NCBI GenBank assembly: GCA_037074705.1
Contig: JAYJMR010000053.1
Span: forward strand, 87,501 to 151,500
Direction of reading: 5' to 3'
Source of the DNA: Zhengitettix transpicula
Lineage: Eukaryota > Arthropoda > Insecta > Orthoptera > Tetrigidae
Length of the DNA stretch: 64,000 bases
Both the position numbers and the translations under genes were made by a program. The notes beneath the pieces were generated by a model. That model made no database searches and was not told the origin of the DNA. It saw nothing but the letters and a program-made list of their open reading frames with translations. Below, piece after piece: positions 59,455 to 64,000 of the stretch; the first letter of the stretch is position 1, and every line of letters begins with the position of its first letter.

Positions 59455-59637
59455 TCACAGAAGAGTGTATATATATATACATGTAAAGAAACTTTAGTAG
59501 AGAAGAAATTAAAATTATAAAATAATTCGATCCGCGGAATATTAATTTGTAAGTTTTTACTAATGTTCGCTTGCAACAGCTATGCTGCGTGCGTGCGGCG
59601 GCGAGGAAGACGTTCGTAGATTACAACGGGCAGTCGT

Positions 59638-59679
<42 letters not shown>

Positions 59680-59862
59680 TCACAGAAGAGTGTATATATA
59701 TATACATGTAAAGAAACTTTAGTAGAGAAGAAATTAAAATTATAAAATAATTCGATCCGCGGAATATTAATTTGTAAGTTTTTACTAATGTTCGCTTGCA
59801 ACAGCTATGCTGCGTGCGTGCGGCGGCGAGGAAGACGTTCGTAGATTACAACGGGCAGTCGT

Positions 59863-59907
<45 letters not shown>

Positions 59908-60090
59908 TCACAGAAGAGTGTATATATATATACATGTAAAGAAACTTTAGTAGAGAAGAAATTAAAATTATAAAATAATTCGATCCGCGGAATATTAATT
60001 TGTAAGTTTTTACTAATGTTCGCTTGCAACAGCTATGCTGCGTGCGTGCGGCGGCGAGGAAGACGTTCGTAGATTACAACGGGCAGTCGT

Positions 60091-60132
<42 letters not shown>

Positions 60133-60537
60133 TCACAGAAGAGTGTATATATATATACATGTAAAGAAACTTTAGTAGAGAAGAAATTAAAATTATAAAA
60201 TAATTCGATCCGCGGAATATTAATTTGTAAGTTTTTACTAATGTTCGCTTGCAACAGCTATGCTGCGTGCGTGCGGCGGCGAGGAAGACGTTCGTAGATT
60301 ACAACGGGCAGTCGTGTTTTTTTTTTTTTTTGTTTTTTGTTTTTTTTTTTTAACTCACAGAAGAGTGTATATATATATACATGTAAAGAAACTTTAGTAG
60401 AGAAGAAATTAAAATTATAAAATAATTCGATCCGCGGAATATTAATTTGTAAGTTTTTACTAATGTTCGCTTGCAACAGCTATGCTGCGTGCGTGCGGCG
60501 GCGAGGAAGACGTTCGTAGATTACAACGGGCAGTCGT

Positions 60538-60582
<45 letters not shown>

Positions 60583-60770
60583 TCACAGAAGAGTGTATAT
60601 ATATATACATGTAAAGAAACTTTAGTAGAGAAGAAATTAAAATTATAAAATAATTCGATCCGCGGAATATTAATTTGTAAGTTTTTACTAATGTTCGCTT
60701 GCAACAGCTATGCTGCGTGCGTGCGGCGGCGAGGAAGACGTTCGTAGATTACAACGGGCAGTCGTGTTTT

Positions 60771-60808
<38 letters not shown>

Positions 60809-60991
60809 TCACAGAAGAGTGTATATATATATACATGTAAAGAAACTTTAGTAGAGAAGAAATTAAAATTATAAAATAATTCGATCCGCGGAATATTAAT
60901 TTGTAAGTTTTTACTAATGTTCGCTTGCAACAGCTATGCTGCGTGCGTGCGGCGGCGAGGAAGACGTTCGTAGATTACAACGGGCAGTCGT

Positions 60992-61036
<45 letters not shown>

Positions 61037-61219
61037 TCACAGAAGAGTGTATATATATATACATGTAAAGAAACTTTAGTAGAGAAGAAATTAAAATTAT
61101 AAAATAATTCGATCCGCGGAATATTAATTTGTAAGTTTTTACTAATGTTCGCTTGCAACAGCTATGCTGCGTGCGTGCGGCGGCGAGGAAGACGTTCGTA
61201 GATTACAACGGGCAGTCGT

Positions 61220-61262
<43 letters not shown>

Positions 61263-61445
61263 TCACAGAAGAGTGTATATATATATACATGTAAAGAAAC
61301 TTTAGTAGAGAAGAAATTAAAATTATAAAATAATTCGATCCGCGGAATATTAATTTGTAAGTTTTTACTAATGTTCGCTTGCAACAGCTATGCTGCGTGC
61401 GTGCGGCGGCGAGGAAGACGTTCGTAGATTACAACGGGCAGTCGT

Positions 61446-61487
<42 letters not shown>

Positions 61488-61891
61488 TCACAGAAGAGTG
61501 TATATATATATACATGTAAAGAAACTTTAGTAGAGAAGAAATTAAAATTATAAAATAATTCGATCCGCGGAATATTAATTTGTAAGTTTTTACTAATGTT
61601 CGCTTGCAACAGCTATGCTGCGTGCGTGCGGCGGCGAGGAAGACGTTCGTAGATTACAACGGGCAGTCGTGTTTTTTTTTTTTTTGTTTTTTGTTTTTTT
61701 TTTTTAACTCACAGAAGAGTGTATATATATATACATGTAAAGAAACTTTAGTAGAGAAGAAATTAAAATTATAAAATAATTCGATCCGCGGAATATTAAT
61801 TTGTAAGTTTTTACTAATGTTCGCTTGCAACAGCTATGCTGCGTGCGTGCGGCGGCGAGGAAGACGTTCGTAGATTACAACGGGCAGTCGT

Positions 61892-61938
<47 letters not shown>

Positions 61939-62121
61939 TCACAGAAGAGTGTATATATATATACATGTAAAGAAACTTTAGTAGAGAAGAAATTAAAATT
62001 ATAAAATAATTCGATCCGCGGAATATTAATTTGTAAGTTTTTACTAATGTTCGCTTGCAACAGCTATGCTGCGTGCGTGCGGCGGCGAGGAAGACGTTCG
62101 TAGATTACAACGGGCAGTCGT

Positions 62122-62161
<40 letters not shown>

Positions 62162-62344
62162 TCACAGAAGAGTGTATATATATATACATGTAAAGAAACT
62201 TTAGTAGAGAAGAAATTAAAATTATAAAATAATTCGATCCGCGGAATATTAATTTGTAAGTTTTTACTAATGTTCGCTTGCAACAGCTATGCTGCGTGCG
62301 TGCGGCGGCGAGGAAGACGTTCGTAGATTACAACGGGCAGTCGT

Positions 62345-62391
<47 letters not shown>

Positions 62392-62574
62392 TCACAGAAG
62401 AGTGTATATATATATACATGTAAAGAAACTTTAGTAGAGAAGAAATTAAAATTATAAAATAATTCGATCCGCGGAATATTAATTTGTAAGTTTTTACTAA
62501 TGTTCGCTTGCAACAGCTATGCTGCGTGCGTGCGGCGGCGAGGAAGACGTTCGTAGATTACAACGGGCAGTCGT

Positions 62575-62611
<37 letters not shown>

Positions 62612-62795
62612 TCACAGAAGAGTGTATATATATATACATGTAAAGAAACTTTAGTAGAGAAGAAATTAAAATTATAAAATAATTCGATCCGCGGAATATT
62701 AATTTGTAAGTTTTTACTAATGTTCGCTTGCAACAGCTATGCTGCGTGCGTGCGGCGGCGAGGAAGACGTTCGTAGATTACAACGGGCAGTCGTG
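58508..62795. repeat. Spacer sub-repeat array 8
   Basis: Nineteen monomers averaging about 226 bp. The second has the extra TA. G-interrupted tracts at 60332 and 61686 and a TTTTG tract start at 60771 occur in the same order and spacing as in array 6. Confidence 0.96.
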
Positions 62796-63397
62796 TTTTG
62801 CGATGGCCGCCCAAGAGGCGCTCTGCTAGGTGGAATAAACGTATATTGCATACATTGTTTATAAATGTATATCGAAATCCAGACGTCGGTATTTTACGTC
62901 TAAATTATAATAAAACCGAGATAGATTTATGGGAAAGTGACAGAATTAAAAGAGGCTTTAACGGCAACGAACCCCTGTTTTCAATATAGCTACGCAGTTT
63001 CCGTCAACAACGAATATTAATTACACTTCCTTTGAGCCGAAAGAAATGAGCGGAAAAAGTACGATGTTTTGAATACATATGTATCAGATACATATTCGTA
63101 AAAGGCGCGTTATCCTATCGTACTTGCGTGCGTGCGTGCGGCGGCGACGACGACGTTCGCGAAATACAAAAGATATATAGGGAGCGTGGTCCAGCTGGTG
63201 GCCACGGACAACGGCTTCTCCCGGAAAATTACTTGTACTCGCTGGTGCCCGGTCCTGCCTGCGAGAAGATGATTGCCGAGAGAGGTGAATCCTGTACTGG
63301 ATGCGAAATCGCAGTTATTTCAAAATTTACCTGCCTTCCAACTCAATATTTGATACGTCAGAATGTTAAACTTCTTTCTTTGTTTGAATTTCAATAA
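62796..63397 (-). other. U2 core 8, 3' flank
   Basis: Same 602-bp flank as the other units. No gene seen. Confidence 0.85.
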
Positions 63398-63586
63398 GGT
63401 GGGCCGATCCCGGCGATACTGCAAAGCCGGGCCAACCCGTGACAGATGTGGAGCAAGCTCCTAACACTCCGTCATTTTCCAAAAATGAGTTTAATATTCT
63501 GGTGGTGCGATGCACCACGTATCAGATATTAAGCTGATAAGAACAGATACTACACTTTGATCTTAGCCAAAAGGCCGAGAAGCGAT
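63398..63586 (-). ncRNA. U2: U2 spliceosomal snRNA (intact copy, unit 8)
   Basis: 189 nt, identical by eye to the other two intact genes, with a continuous GUAGUA and Sm site. Candidate PSE and 3' box present. Confidence 0.98.
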
Positions 63587-64000
63587 AAAGATTCCTCGAT
63601 CGGGACGGTCTTTTATTCCGGACACCATTGTAATCAACGGGGAGCATTGTTAAATGTTTCTGCGGCAATACGTCGAAACACGCGGTCCCCGCGAAACGCC
63701 TGAAATCCTGATCGGAAAGTGAGGTCAACCGTCGAATGCTTAAATATCGCGGGAAAGGAAACAATTGGCTTCAAAGATAAAAATATTTGAAATGTATCAA
63801 CAGTTTTATTGTTACAGTACGTCCCCACCTAGCGGCACTTACCTGCACTCGCTGCAGGGTGATACGTAAATGTAAGAGAAAAAAATTAAATTCCTCACGT
63901 AAACACACGAGTTCCGTCAAATTGAGCAAAAAAGAAATGACGTCGTCTAAGAAACGAATAGACAGTCAGAGTTCGGTGCGAATTAAGTGGAATTGATAAC
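63587..64000 (-). other. U2 core 8, 5' flank (cut by window end)
   Basis: First 414 bp of the promoter flank, matching the other cores. No gene seen. Confidence 0.85.

Overview
The window is a tandem array of U2 spliceosomal snRNA genes from an animal nuclear genome. The U2 sequence, with its GUAGUA branch-site element, Sm site and 3' stem-loops, looks like an arthropod U2. U2-targeting retrotransposons that encode a restriction-like endonuclease are known from wasps (the Utopia group), so an insect, possibly a hymenopteran, is my best guess. This is inference, not identification.

Layout. There are eight U2 units, all transcribed on the minus strand. Each has a fixed core: 602 bp of 3' flank, 189 bp of U2 and 588 bp of 5' flank. 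The cores are separated by arrays of a ~220-237 bp spacer sub-repeat carrying a long poly-T tract (poly-A in the U2 sense). The spacer arrays hold more than 30, 17, 11, 33, 3, 29, 3 and 19 sub-repeats in order. The whole resembles an rDNA locus with intergenic sub-repeats. Three U2 genes are intact (7610-7798, 40607-40795, 63398-63586). Three are split by a ~5.69 kb two-ORF non-LTR retrotransposon (13031-18726, 22620-28313, 52190-57881). Two are split by a ~1.45-1.48 kb short element (37251-38702, 48659-50141). All five insertions fall in U2 nt 37-39, inside the GUAGUA branch-point recognition sequence.

The long element is Utopia-like. ORF1 is a gag-like protein with three CCHC zinc knuckles. 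ORF2 is 1086 aa with N-terminal zinc fingers, a reverse transcriptase, and a C-terminal CCHC plus RPD...D restriction-like endonuclease. The two ORFs meet in a UAAUG stop-start overlap, the arrangement known from the SART1 element to allow termination-reinitiation. All three copies are full length with intact ORFs. The ~1.13 kb 5' leader is heavily structured. It includes two tandem three-way-junction RNA folds whose three stems are all preserved although their sequences differ completely, a ~245 bp tandem duplication with repeated hairpins, and a stem just before ORF1 that keeps pairing through compensatory changes between copies.

The short element has no recognised protein. It looks like two diverged head-to-tail copies of one family, with a terminal-exon-like segment (splice-acceptor-like site, short open frame, AATAAA, A-tract) and repeated AGTC hairpins. 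It hits the same U2 site as the long element but shares no 3' end with it.

How it works together (inference): the elements lie in U2 orientation behind the U2 promoter, so the host snRNA promoter probably drives a U2-leader chimeric RNA. Array recombination then copies interrupted units along with intact ones. No host protein-coding gene was recognised.
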